The notes under the pieces are model-generated. The model made no database searches. It was not told the DNA's origin and saw only the letters and a program-made list of their open reading frames with translations. Made by a program: the position numbers and the translations under genes. A DNA stretch of 17,846 bases from Dehalococcoidia bacterium (lineage in GTDB: Bacteria; Chloroflexota; Dehalococcoidia; SAR202; UBA11138): assembly GCA_012270665.1 (NCBI GenBank), contig JAAXHY010000601.1:1-17846 (forward strand), read 5' to 3'. The first letter of the stretch is position 1. Each line of letters starts with the position of its first letter. This document shows, piece after piece, positions 6,548 through 13,499 of this stretch.

Positions 6548-7249
6548 ATGGAAGACGAACTTGACCTGATTCGCGCCGCGGAGCAGACATGGGTTGTTAG
6601 GTATCCCAAACAGAACCTGGCTACTTTCGGCACGACTAGCCTGTCCTACTACGTGGTCACCGAGCCTATATACCGCGACTTGCAGCCCGAAGACACCGAG
6701 AGCGTAGTTCGGCAGGGCAAGGTGATCGCCGAAAAACCCGCGATAGTAACGCCCTACTACGCCATGAACCTGGAGGGCTTCAGCGACGACGCATACAGCT
6801 ACTTCAGACATCTGTCGCGCCAGTACGGACCCAACAGTCCGGGCATTCTGTACCAGTACCGCAACGAGTCTGAGAAGACGGACATCCTGAGCGGCGCGAC
6901 CGACGAGATAGCCCATCGCATCAGCGACGAGCTCGACGGCAAGAAGGACGACCTCTCCGTCGTGATGGTCGGCGTGGACGAACTCTGGGATGTCGCGCTG
7001 CTGAAGTTCATATACGAGTTCACCTCGCGCTCTGCTATTGAAAACGCTCAGGAAATGCGAACGCGTGGTATGTTGGATCCGAATCCATCCTCCGGCGGGC
7101 TGCCGCAGGCGGCGATTCAGCAGATTGAGCGGATGTTCAGGCAGGTTGAGCAGGGAAGAGACCCCGAGGACCTGAGACTTGAACTGGACCGATGGGGCGC
7201 GTTCGACTTCTACGAAGACAGATTCCTGAACCTCTTCCGCCGCCGATAG
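6548..7249 (+). CDS. Conserved-looking protein of unknown function, 233 aa
   Basis: No family is recognised. The protein is soluble-looking: no signal peptide or membrane segment, acidic, with many aromatic residues in the first half (TTSLSYYVVTEPIYRDL, VTPYYAMNL, DDAYSYFRHL). The middle has a predicted beta strand, LSVVMVGVDELWDVALLKFI, and the C-terminal third (about 175-215) looks helical and charged, ending in FRRR. Its ATG lies 3 bp after the stop of the upstream peptidase gene, with AGAAGG before that stop, so it is very probably translated from the same message. A second metallopeptidase follows 40 bp later. The position suggests a cytoplasmic partner or regulator of these surface proteins, but that is only inference from gene order. 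Confidence 0.8.
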   Translation: MEDELDLIRAAEQTWVVRYPKQNLATFGTTSLSYYVVTEPIYRDLQPEDTESVVRQGKVIAEKPAIVTPYYAMNLEGFSDDAYSYFRHLSRQYGPNSPGILYQYRNESEKTDILSGATDEIAHRISDELDGKKDDLSVVMVGVDELWDVALLKFIYEFTSRSAIENAQEMRTRGMLDPNPSSGGLPQAAIQQIERMFRQVEQGRDPEDLRLELDRWGAFDFYEDRFLNLFRRR

Positions 7250-7289
7250 CGCTTGTATCCAGAATTCTGACGCGGGGTTCGGGTATGCC

Positions 7290-8576
7290 ATGCTCAGCCG
7301 ACGCATAACAGCAAAATGCCTCGGGCGAGCGACTACTATCGTGCTTGTCGCCCTGTATTCACTTCTGATCAGGGGCGATGTCTTCACTCTGAACCCGGCG
7401 CGGGAAGCATCCTCGGAGTACACCTTCGACCTGATTGGCTGGCACCTCTCGAACTCCATGAGCAAGTGGACTCACCTCGCCCTGAGGGCGATCCCGGGCC
7501 AGGCTGTTTCGGATTCCGACCGGCTCGCGCTGGTGGACGAGTACTTCAGACTGGGACATATCGAGAACGACATCAAGAGTCGGCTGAATCTCGCCACCTC
7601 CCAGTCCACCGAGACAGGGTCGGAGGCGAAGCCTCTCCAGGATGAACTTGACCGCGTACACCAACTCAGGCACGACATCCGCAACGACGTAGAGGAGACG
7701 CTCGAATCGGAGATCAGTTCCGTCGTTCGCGCGCAGAGGATGGGGCTAGTCGGCGAGGTCGTGTTTCCACCGGTGGATGTTCGTCTCGCCGAAACGCCCA
7801 AGGCGCTTATTACATCCCCCCGCCACACAATTGCGCGGCAGGACGGTGTTCTACTCGACCCGCATATGAGTATGGAGGATCGTGAGGAGGTCGAAGAGTC
7901 GCTGCTGGAGACCGAAGACCTGTCGGCGCTGGTCCTGGACATAGGTGGAGTTGCGACTTATCCCGCCTCCGTTTACAGTGGCATGGACCTCGATGCCACC
8001 CTCTCGCTCATGGCGCACGAATGGCTTCATCACTACCTCTTCCTGCGCCCGCTTGGCCAGAATATGTTCGACTCGCCAGATATGCGCGTCCTGAACGAGA
8101 CTGTCGCCGATCTGGGCGGTCGCGAGTTGGGTGGCATAGCGAGCGAGCGCATCGAGGCCAGAATGCCGGCGACCATACCGGCGGCCTTCGGCACGACAGC
8201 CGACATACTCGACGCCGCTCCCTCACCTGCCGACGGCTTCGATTTCAGACGCGAAATGCGGGAGACGCGCCGAGCCGTGGACGCGCTCCTGGCCCGGGGC
8301 GAGGTGGAGATTGCCGAGTCCTATATGGAGACGCGCAGGAGGGTGTTCGTGGAACACGGACACCCGATTCGCAAGCTGAACCAGGCGTACTTCGCCTTCC
8401 ACGGCGCTTACGCCGAGAGTCCGGCGGCCGTGAGTCCTATTGGCAGACAGGTGAGGCGTCTGAGAGAACTGGCGCCGGACTTCGGCGCGTTTATGTCGCT
8501 CGTATCCGGCGTGTCAAGCTATGCGGAGTTTCTGGATGTTCTGAGTGAGGTCGAGGCCGCCGGACAATCCGACTGA
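7290..8576 (+). CDS. Membrane-anchored gluzincin-type zinc metallopeptidase
   Basis: The 428-aa protein has one N-terminal hydrophobic segment (about residues 15-27, after MLSRRITAKCLGRA), so the bulk should lie outside the membrane. AHEWLHHYLF contains HEXXH (H243, E244, H247); after 22 residues comes NETVADLGG with E270-x3-D274, the E-x-x-x-D third-ligand motif of gluzincins. A charged, probably coiled-coil region (about 75-140) precedes the peptidase domain; helical segments follow it. The family is not one I can name. The start is ATG 7290; the upstream sequence (GGGG at 7274-7277) is a weak ribosome-binding site. It lies in the same orientation 40 bp after the unknown 233-aa gene and forms a likely unit with it and the upstream peptidase. 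The two peptidases are otherwise dissimilar, so this is not a tandem duplication. Confidence 0.8.
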   Translation: MLSRRITAKCLGRATTIVLVALYSLLIRGDVFTLNPAREASSEYTFDLIGWHLSNSMSKWTHLALRAIPGQAVSDSDRLALVDEYFRLGHIENDIKSRLNLATSQSTETGSEAKPLQDELDRVHQLRHDIRNDVEETLESEISSVVRAQRMGLVGEVVFPPVDVRLAETPKALITSPRHTIARQDGVLLDPHMSMEDREEVEESLLETEDLSALVLDIGGVATYPASVYSGMDLDATLSLMAHEWLHHYLFLRPLGQNMFDSPDMRVLNETVADLGGRELGGIASERIEARMPATIPAAFGTTADILDAAPSPADGFDFRREMRETRRAVDALLARGEVEIAESYMETRRRVFVEHGHPIRKLNQAYFAFHGAYAESPAAVSPIGRQVRRLRELAPDFGAFMSLVSGVSSYAEFLDVLSEVEAAGQSD

Positions 8577-8662
8577 ATTCGCGGCGCGTAGATTCTAGTA
8601 TGAACGGCCCGCGCGCGGCGAAAAACCTGTCGAATGGCCTGCGCAAATGTGTTACCATTGTT

Positions 8663-8668
8663 TATAAC
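8663..8668 (+). promoter_or_regulatory. Possible -10 element upstream of hflK
   Basis: TATAAC (5/6 to consensus) sits in a locally AT-rich patch of the 127-bp gap before hflK, about 35 nt ahead of the ATG. No matching -35 is visible. There is also no clear Shine-Dalgarno sequence before the hflK ATG. The call is weak. Confidence 0.25.
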
Positions 8669-8703
8669 CTCATACATATCCCCACACCGAAAGTCTGACT
8701 GCG

Positions 8704-9765
8704 ATGTATCGTCCTGAAGAGCCAGAAGTAAATTTCGACCAGGTAATGGAGCGGATTCGCAACTTCTTTGGTCGTTTCCGAATTGGCGGCGGCGGTGGTG
8801 GCGGCAATATAGGTTCGCTCATCGTGATCGGTCTGTTCGTGGTCGGGATTGCGGTGTGGCTAGGCAGCGGATTCTTCACCGTTCAGCCGGGCGAAGAGGC
8901 CGCGCTTCGACGCCTTGGCAAGTTTGACAGCATAAAGCAGCCCGGCCTTCACTGGTGGTGGCCCGCCCCTATTGGCGCGAGAGATGTGGTCTTCGTGGAC
9001 AGCATCCGCCAGCTGGAGGTCGGCGTCGCCGGCGGCAACCCCGTTCTCAGCGAGTCCCTTATGATCACCGGAGACGCCGACGAGTTGGGACAGGCAGGAG
9101 AGGCCCCCAACATCGTTGATGTGCAGCTTCTGGTGCAGTATGACATCAAGGACGTGGAGGCGTATCTGTACAGGGTGTCCGACCCGGACGGGCAGACCAT
9201 AAAGGACGTCACCGAAACCGCCCTGCGCCAGGTCATCGGAAGCCGCCCGATTGACGACGTGCTCACAGACAAGAAAGAAGACATCCAAGCCGAAACCAAG
9301 CTGCTGCTCCAGGGCCTCCTCGACTACTACAACACCGGCCTCAATGTCCGCGAGGTGAAACTGCTCAACGTGTTCGCGCCCGAACAGGTCAAGGACGCCT
9401 TCGACGATGTTGTGCGCGCCAAAGAAGACAAGGCGCGGATGATCAACCTCGCAGACGCCTACAAGGAATCCATTCTCCCGCAGGCCAGAGGCGAAGCCGC
9501 CAGGGTTACGGAAGCCGCCGAGGCTTACAAGCAGGAACGCATAGCCATCGCCGAAGGCCAGGCCGAACGCTTCAAGGCGATACTCTTCGAATACGAGAAG
9601 GCGCCCGAAGTCACGCGCCAGCGTCTCTTCCTGGAGGCTATGGAGGAGATCCTCCCCGGAGTCAGGATGTACATAATGTCGGGTGAAGCGGGAAACAGTG
9701 TTCTGCCGCTCCTGCCTCTGACCGATAACGGACAGTTGCCAACTTCGCTTGGCCGAAGCCAGTAA
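8704..9765 (+). CDS. hflK: HflK, SPFH/prohibitin-family membrane protein (FtsH modulator)
   Basis: The 353-aa protein has a cytoplasmic N-terminus with a Gly-only run (residues 28-34), one membrane span (about 37-58) and then the SPFH/Band 7 domain starting FTVQPGEEAALRRLGKF. The stretch IKQPGLHWWWPAPIG is characteristic of HflK. The later EVKLLNVFAPEQVKDAFDDV and the Ala/Glu-rich coiled-coil (EAARVTEAAEAYKQERIAIA) also match. In E. coli HflK forms a large cage with HflC around the FtsH protease and limits degradation of membrane proteins. It is shorter than E. coli HflK (about 419 aa), mainly at the N-terminal Gly/Pro region and C-terminus. hflC follows after 11 bp, as usual. Neither ftsH nor hflX is in the window. 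Confidence 0.94.
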   Translation: MYRPEEPEVNFDQVMERIRNFFGRFRIGGGGGGGNIGSLIVIGLFVVGIAVWLGSGFFTVQPGEEAALRRLGKFDSIKQPGLHWWWPAPIGARDVVFVDSIRQLEVGVAGGNPVLSESLMITGDADELGQAGEAPNIVDVQLLVQYDIKDVEAYLYRVSDPDGQTIKDVTETALRQVIGSRPIDDVLTDKKEDIQAETKLLLQGLLDYYNTGLNVREVKLLNVFAPEQVKDAFDDVVRAKEDKARMINLADAYKESILPQARGEAARVTEAAEAYKQERIAIAEGQAERFKAILFEYEKAPEVTRQRLFLEAMEEILPGVRMYIMSGEAGNSVLPLLPLTDNGQLPTSLGRSQ

Positions 9766-9776
9766 GGGCCGCAAAA

Positions 9777-10661
9777 TTGAGATTCATCGCTCTGGTACTC
9801 ATCCTGATCGCGGTCATAGCCGCGATCATAGGCCCACAACTCTTCTTCGTGGTGGACGAGAAAGAGCTTGCCATCGTCACACGCTTCGGACAGGTACAGA
9901 AGTCCATCAATACCCCCGGACTTTACATAAAGACCCCTTTCATAGACTCCACAACCTATTTCGACAAGCGTCTGCTGATATTCGACGCCCCGCCAGACTC
10001 ACTCCTGACCAAAGACAAGAAGCGCCTCATAATTGACGTTTACGCGAGGGGACGAATCGTTGACCCGAAACTCTTCAGGGAAACCGTGCGCACTGAGGCC
10101 GGAGGCAAGGCGCGCGCCGTGGACATCCTTTCATCCGAACTCCGGCGCGAAATCGCCAGCGACAATCAGGCAGAGATAATTACGACCAAGCGCGAAGATA
10201 TTATGAATCGCATAAGGGACAACGTGAAGCCCAAGCTCAGAGAGTTTGGCCTGGACATCATTGACGTGCGCATCAAGCGAGCGGACTTCCCGCCCGAAAT
10301 CGCCGAGTCCGTCTATGCCCGTATGCAGGCCGAGCGCAAGCGCATTTCGGACAAGGAGCGCGCCGAGGGCGCCGAGATTGACGCTCAGGTCAGAGCCACA
10401 GTTGATAGAGACGCCACCATCATCAGGGCCAACGCCCAGAGGCAGGCCGACATCACTCGCGGCGACGGCGACGCTGAGGCCGTCCAGATCTTCGCCAACG
10501 CGGTGTCCGCCAATCCGGAGTTCTACTCCTTCCAGCGCTCTCTCGAGGCCTACCGCAAGATTCTCGAAACCAACTCGACCGTGGTTCTCCCACCGAACAG
10601 CGACCTGTTCGAGTTCCTCCAGTCCCCAAGCGGCCTCAACAGGAGTTTCGAGGACGAATAG
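9777..10661 (+). CDS. hflC: HflC, SPFH/prohibitin-family membrane protein
   Basis: The 294-aa partner of HflK has an N-terminal membrane span (about residues 3-24, LVLILIAVIAAIIG) and an SPFH domain beginning FFVVDEKELAIVTRFGQV. It continues with GLYIKTPFIDS and the HflC-typical DVRIKRADFPPEIAESVYAR and MQAERKRISDKERAEGAEID. The helical tail includes RGDGDAEAVQIFANA and FYSFQRSLEAYRKIL. The start is TTG at 9777, with AAGGG (9764-9768, overlapping the hflK stop) in good position; the lone upstream alternative codons give no better fit to the family. The length is close to usual for HflC (about 300-335 aa). It is co-transcribed with hflK and acts with it in the cytoplasmic membrane. A 348-bp gap follows. 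Confidence 0.94.
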   Translation: MRFIALVLILIAVIAAIIGPQLFFVVDEKELAIVTRFGQVQKSINTPGLYIKTPFIDSTTYFDKRLLIFDAPPDSLLTKDKKRLIIDVYARGRIVDPKLFRETVRTEAGGKARAVDILSSELRREIASDNQAEIITTKREDIMNRIRDNVKPKLREFGLDIIDVRIKRADFPPEIAESVYARMQAERKRISDKERAEGAEIDAQVRATVDRDATIIRANAQRQADITRGDGDAEAVQIFANAVSANPEFYSFQRSLEAYRKILETNSTVVLPPNSDLFEFLQSPSGLNRSFEDE

Positions 10662-10720
10662 GTCCGCACCCTGCTATCTCCGCCACAGGCCCGTCAAAGT
10701 TCGCGTGGGTCCCGGTATGG

Positions 10721-10761
10721 CTATGCAAGCGCCTCGATGCCGTGCTAAAATACCTGCATAG
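10721..10761 (+). repeat. Inverted repeat CTATGCA...TGCATAG
   Basis: CTATGCA (10721-10727) and TGCATAG (10755-10761) are perfect 7-bp inverted copies separated by 27 bp. The right arm overlaps ACCTGCAT (10752-10759), which is the reverse complement of the ATGCAGGT found twice about 90 bp downstream. It could be a hairpin or a distal half-site of the same operator. Confidence 0.35.
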
Positions 10762-10843
10762 AAGAACAAACGTACTTGCACCCATAAGGTCAGATTTATC
10801 AATACAAACCCGGCAGCCCTGAAAAAATTCGCTGAACTGGTAA

Positions 10844-10873
10844 ATGCAGGTGTTTTCAGGTGATATGCAGGTG
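10844..10873 (+). repeat. Phased CAGGTG repeats, possible operator upstream of ybeY
   Basis: CAGGTG occurs three times at 10847-10852, 10857-10862 and 10868-10873, starting 10 and 11 bp apart. The first and last copies extend to the identical 9-mer ATGCAGGTG (10844-10852 and 10865-10873), 21 bp apart, i.e. on the same face of the helix. An inverted ACCTGCAT lies at 10752-10759. This looks like a multi-site protein-binding region, but no regulator can be named. Confidence 0.45.
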
Positions 10874-11009
10874 ATGACCGCCACTAGAAGGCATTTGCAG
10901 TACACCAGCGACCCGCCTGTAGCCCACTTGCACGATCACCAGAACTACATAAGCCCGCATGAATACAATCCTCACACACTTTGGATTCACGCTAGAGCGA
11001 GCCGTATGA

Positions 11010-11528
11010 ATGTCGTCGCGTACAGACGTACACATCTTTGAGGAGTTCAGCGAAAGCGTCTCGCCCGAATGGATAGACGCCGTTGTCACCAGCGTGCTTT
11101 CCATCGAGCCGGAGTGGTCGAGCGAGCGCGTTAGCGTGGTCATAGCCGACGACGAAAGCGTAGCCGACCTGAATCATACACATCGCGGATTGGACGAAAC
11201 GACCGACGTACTCTCTTTCTCCAATCGCCACTCCGGTCAATACTACGGAGAGGATGACGAACGGCAGACCACGACCAGTGATATGGAGTTCGTGCTCCCG
11301 CCCGGGCACGACACCGGTCTCGGTGAAGTGATCGTCTCCTACCCACAGGTAAGTCGGCAGGCGCGCCAGGCTGGTCATACCGTCCAAAAGGAACTGGCCG
11401 TTATGCTTGCCCACGGAATCTTGCATCTGCTAGGTTACGATCATGAACGGCAGGACCAAGCCGCCGAGATGTTCTCCTTGCAAGACAGGGCCATTGCCGC
11501 CCTCTCAATCCTGACGACTGATAACTGA
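11010..11528 (+). CDS. ybeY: Endoribonuclease YbeY (rRNA maturation factor)
   Basis: The 172-aa protein carries the defining zinc motif H-x3-H-x5-H in HGILHLLGYDH (H135, H139, H145). The conserved N-terminal block VVIADDESVADLNHTHRGLDE and TDVLSFSN are also present. YbeY acts in 16S rRNA 3'-end maturation and 70S ribosome quality control. The internal segment between DVLSF and GEVIVSYP is slightly expanded and acidic/polar (residues about 75-103), still within family variation. ATG 11010 starts the frame; another ATG at 11006 is out of frame, and no good Shine-Dalgarno sequence is visible. YbeY genes often lie near recO or era, and here recO is four genes downstream. It is the first gene of a compact operon, with dnaX starting 15 bp after its stop. 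Confidence 0.95.
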   Translation: MSSRTDVHIFEEFSESVSPEWIDAVVTSVLSIEPEWSSERVSVVIADDESVADLNHTHRGLDETTDVLSFSNRHSGQYYGEDDERQTTTSDMEFVLPPGHDTGLGEVIVSYPQVSRQARQAGHTVQKELAVMLAHGILHLLGYDHERQDQAAEMFSLQDRAIAALSILTTDN

Positions 11529-11543
11529 AAACTAACGACTAAC

Positions 11544-13193
11544 ATGACAGAAGTCCTGTACAGAAAGTGGCGTCCCCGCGCTCTCGACCAGGTGGTCGGT
11601 CAGGACACGGTGACCAACACTCTCAGAAACGCCGTATCCTCCGGCAGGCTGGCTCACGCCTACCTGTTCTGTGGCCCGCGCGGTACAGGCAAGACGAGCA
11701 CAGCGCGCATCCTCGCCAAGGCCGTGAACTGTCTTAACCCCACCGACGGCGAGCCTGACAACTCCTGTGACAGGTGCGTCGCGGTAAACGAGAGCAGGGC
11801 TCTGGACCTCATCGAGATTGACGCCGCCTCCAATCGCAGCATAGACGACATTCGAGATCTGAGCGATAAGATAAACTTCGCTCCCACGGAGTTCAGGTAC
11901 AAAGTCTATATCGTGGACGAAGTCCATATGCTCACGGATCCGGCGTTCAACGCCCTTCTCAAGACGCTCGAAGAGCCGCCCGATCACGCCATCTTCATCC
12001 TGGCCACCACCGAAGTCCACAGAGTGCCCCTCACGATTGTCTCTAGGTGCCAGCGATACGACTTCCGCCGCATCTCCCTGGACGACATCAGCGACAAGCT
12101 CTCTGAGTTGTGCGACGCTGAAGGCGTGGAAGCCGAACGCGAGGCGCTCGAACTGATAGCGCGCCACTCCACCGGAAGCCTCCGAGACGCTGAGAACCTG
12201 CTCGAGCAGGCGGTCGTGTCCTACGACTCCCCACTGAGAGCGGATCAGGTGAGAGATATGCTCGAGCTGTCGGGCGACGAGGATGCGCTCGACCTGTGCG
12301 AATCCATAGTCCAAAAGAACGTCTCCGAGAGCCTGAACATCGTGAACAAAGTGTCCGCGCAGGGCTCGGACCTTAGACAACTCCAGCGAGCGGTGACCGA
12401 CTTTCTCAGATCGGTCCTCCTGATAGCCGTTGGCGCAGACGGCACAGTTGGATTTTCCGACGATACCGCCGGACGCCTCAAGAGTATGTCCCAGGGTCTG
12501 GACCAGAGATACATACTCCGTGCGCTCAGGGCCATATCCGAGGCCGATCTCAGATTGGATACCGCGTCTCCCCTGCCCCTGGAGCTCGCCCTGGTCGAGT
12601 CCAGCATCGAGCCCGTATCCGCTTCCACTGCTCCCGTCGCCGCGCCACCTGCTAATGCTGGAAGGCAAACCGCGCCCTCACGGTACACTCAACGACAGGC
12701 ACAGCCCGCCGCCGGTCGCGCTCCCGCGAGAACCCGCCCGGCTCAGTCCAACGCCCGGCCCCCACGGAGCCGCTCACAGATCAATGGCGGCTCGAGCGCG
12801 TCCATTCCAGGGAGCGGACAGGACGGCAGCCTGGATCCGGCGACCTGGAACGAGGTGCTGCGCGCGCTCAGGACGACTGGCGCTCGGTTCAAGCTCGGGG
12901 CGTTGCTCCGCGGCTCGCGACAATACACGCTTCAGGACAATAAGCTTGTCGTCAGGTTCGCCCACAATTCCCACATCGAACGCATAAACCAGGAAATAGA
13001 TAACCCGAGCGTCAGGCAGGAACTGAAGCAAGCCCTCTCCCGTACAATGGGCGGAGAGTATGAACTTGTGCCCGAACTGATTTCGGATGACAATGGTTCC
13101 GACACGAGGCGAGCCAATCAGAGTCACCTTGTTGTGGCCGCCCAGAGAATGGGCGCGCGGCTCGTCGACAGATTCGAGGAGGAAACGGAATAA
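11544..13193 (+). CDS. dnaX: DNA polymerase III subunit gamma/tau (clamp loader ATPase)
   Basis: The 549-aa protein begins with the conserved LYRKWRP and carries Walker A GPRGTGKT (residues 44-51), Walker B/DEVH in YIVDEVHML, sensor-type ATTEVHRVP and SRCQRYDF. After the AAA+ and collar domains (to about 350) there is an Ala/Pro/Arg-rich linker (about 355-430) and a C-terminal tau-type domain (about 432-545). The clamp loader opens and loads the beta clamp on primed DNA. The zinc module is unusual: C63, C75 and C78 are present, but the place normally held by a fourth Cys (GEPC in relatives) is D72 (GEPD). No A-rich slippery heptamer was seen, so a truncated gamma form by frameshifting is not indicated. 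No Shine-Dalgarno sequence is visible in the 15-bp gap after ybeY. The stop overlaps the ybaB start. Confidence 0.96.
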   Translation: MTEVLYRKWRPRALDQVVGQDTVTNTLRNAVSSGRLAHAYLFCGPRGTGKTSTARILAKAVNCLNPTDGEPDNSCDRCVAVNESRALDLIEIDAASNRSIDDIRDLSDKINFAPTEFRYKVYIVDEVHMLTDPAFNALLKTLEEPPDHAIFILATTEVHRVPLTIVSRCQRYDFRRISLDDISDKLSELCDAEGVEAEREALELIARHSTGSLRDAENLLEQAVVSYDSPLRADQVRDMLELSGDEDALDLCESIVQKNVSESLNIVNKVSAQGSDLRQLQRAVTDFLRSVLLIAVGADGTVGFSDDTAGRLKSMSQGLDQRYILRALRAISEADLRLDTASPLPLELALVESSIEPVSASTAPVAAPPANAGRQTAPSRYTQRQAQPAAGRAPARTRPAQSNARPPRSRSQINGGSSASIPGSGQDGSLDPATWNEVLRALRTTGARFKLGALLRGSRQYTLQDNKLVVRFAHNSHIERINQEIDNPSVRQELKQALSRTMGGEYELVPELISDDNGSDTRRANQSHLVVAAQRMGARLVDRFEEETE

Positions 13194-13498
13194 TGAATCG
13201 TCGTATGATCCGCCAGGCACAACAGCTTCAACGAAGAATGGCGGAACTTCAGGAAGAACTGGAATCCGCCACCGTCGAGGCTACTGCTGGCGGTGGTGTG
13301 GTAAGCGTCGTGGTCTCAGGCAAGATGACCATCGAATCAATCACCATAGACCCGGAGGTCGTCTCCCCCGACGACGTGGATATTCTCGAAGACCTTGTGA
13401 CCGCCGCCGTCAACGAAGGGCTCGCCAAGGCGCAGGAGATGGCCAATTCGAAGATGAGCGAACTCACCGGCGGACTGAACATACCCGGCCTGACCTGA
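13193..13498 (+). CDS. ybaB: YbaB/EbfC family nucleoid-associated protein
   Basis: The 101-aa protein has the family layout: an N-terminal amphipathic helix (RRMIRQAQQLQRRMAELQEE), a short beta sheet (GGGVVSVVVSGKMTIESITI), DPEVVSPDDVDILEDLVTAA and a C-terminal helix ending in MSELTGGLNIPG. Members are small dimeric DNA-binding proteins that bend or coat DNA. The ATG shares one base with the dnaX stop (TAATG), and AGGAGG (13177-13182) is an excellent Shine-Dalgarno sequence inside the end of dnaX, so translation is coupled. The dnaX-ybaB-recR order is conserved across many bacteria and links it to replication and RecFOR repair. A start at the Met in residue 5 is possible but has worse spacing. 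Confidence 0.95.
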   Translation: MNRRMIRQAQQLQRRMAELQEELESATVEATAGGGVVSVVVSGKMTIESITIDPEVVSPDDVDILEDLVTAAVNEGLAKAQEMANSKMSELTGGLNIPGLT

Positions 13499-13499
13499 T

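Larger units (their letters stand above)
10662..11009 (+). other. 348-bp intergenic region between hflC and ybeY
   Basis: No convincing gene is seen. The region holds an inverted repeat (10721-10761), an AT-richer patch (about 10745-10850), and three phased CAGGTG motifs (10847-10873). No intrinsic terminator with a T-run follows hflC, and no complete sigma70 promoter was found for ybeY, although TACAAT at 10964-10969 could be a -10. SRP RNA, which lies near dnaX in some bacteria, was looked for and not found. Confidence 0.6.

Noticed and set aside
6434..7465. A 343-aa open frame on the - strand opposite the end of the peptidase gene and the unknown 233-aa gene
   Set aside because: It mirrors the codon pattern of well-supported + strand genes, spans three of them, lacks any recognisable domain and has no clear ribosome-binding site.
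10662..11009. SRP (4.5S) RNA or a tRNA upstream of the dnaX operon
   Set aside because: In some bacteria the SRP RNA gene lies by dnaX, but the hallmark GGTCAGG and GGAAG/GCAGCC tetraloop core are absent on both strands, and no cloverleaf could be drawn.
11532..12668. A 378-aa open frame on the - strand opposite dnaX (with a similar 304-aa case at 8860-9774 opposite hflK and a 225-aa case at 486-1163 opposite ino1)
   Set aside because: The opposite strands carry unmistakable DnaX, HflK and Ino1. Long antisense frames are common by-products of GC-rich codon use, and no family motif is seen in them.
12430..12987. A 185-aa + strand frame overlapping the linker of dnaX
   Set aside because: It is Pro/Arg/Ser-rich shadow sequence in another frame of the low-complexity linker region, with no start signal.
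11544..13193. Programmed frameshift in dnaX to make a short gamma subunit
   Set aside because: No A AAA AAG-type slippery heptamer or other long homopolymer run was found in the region after the AAA+ domain.
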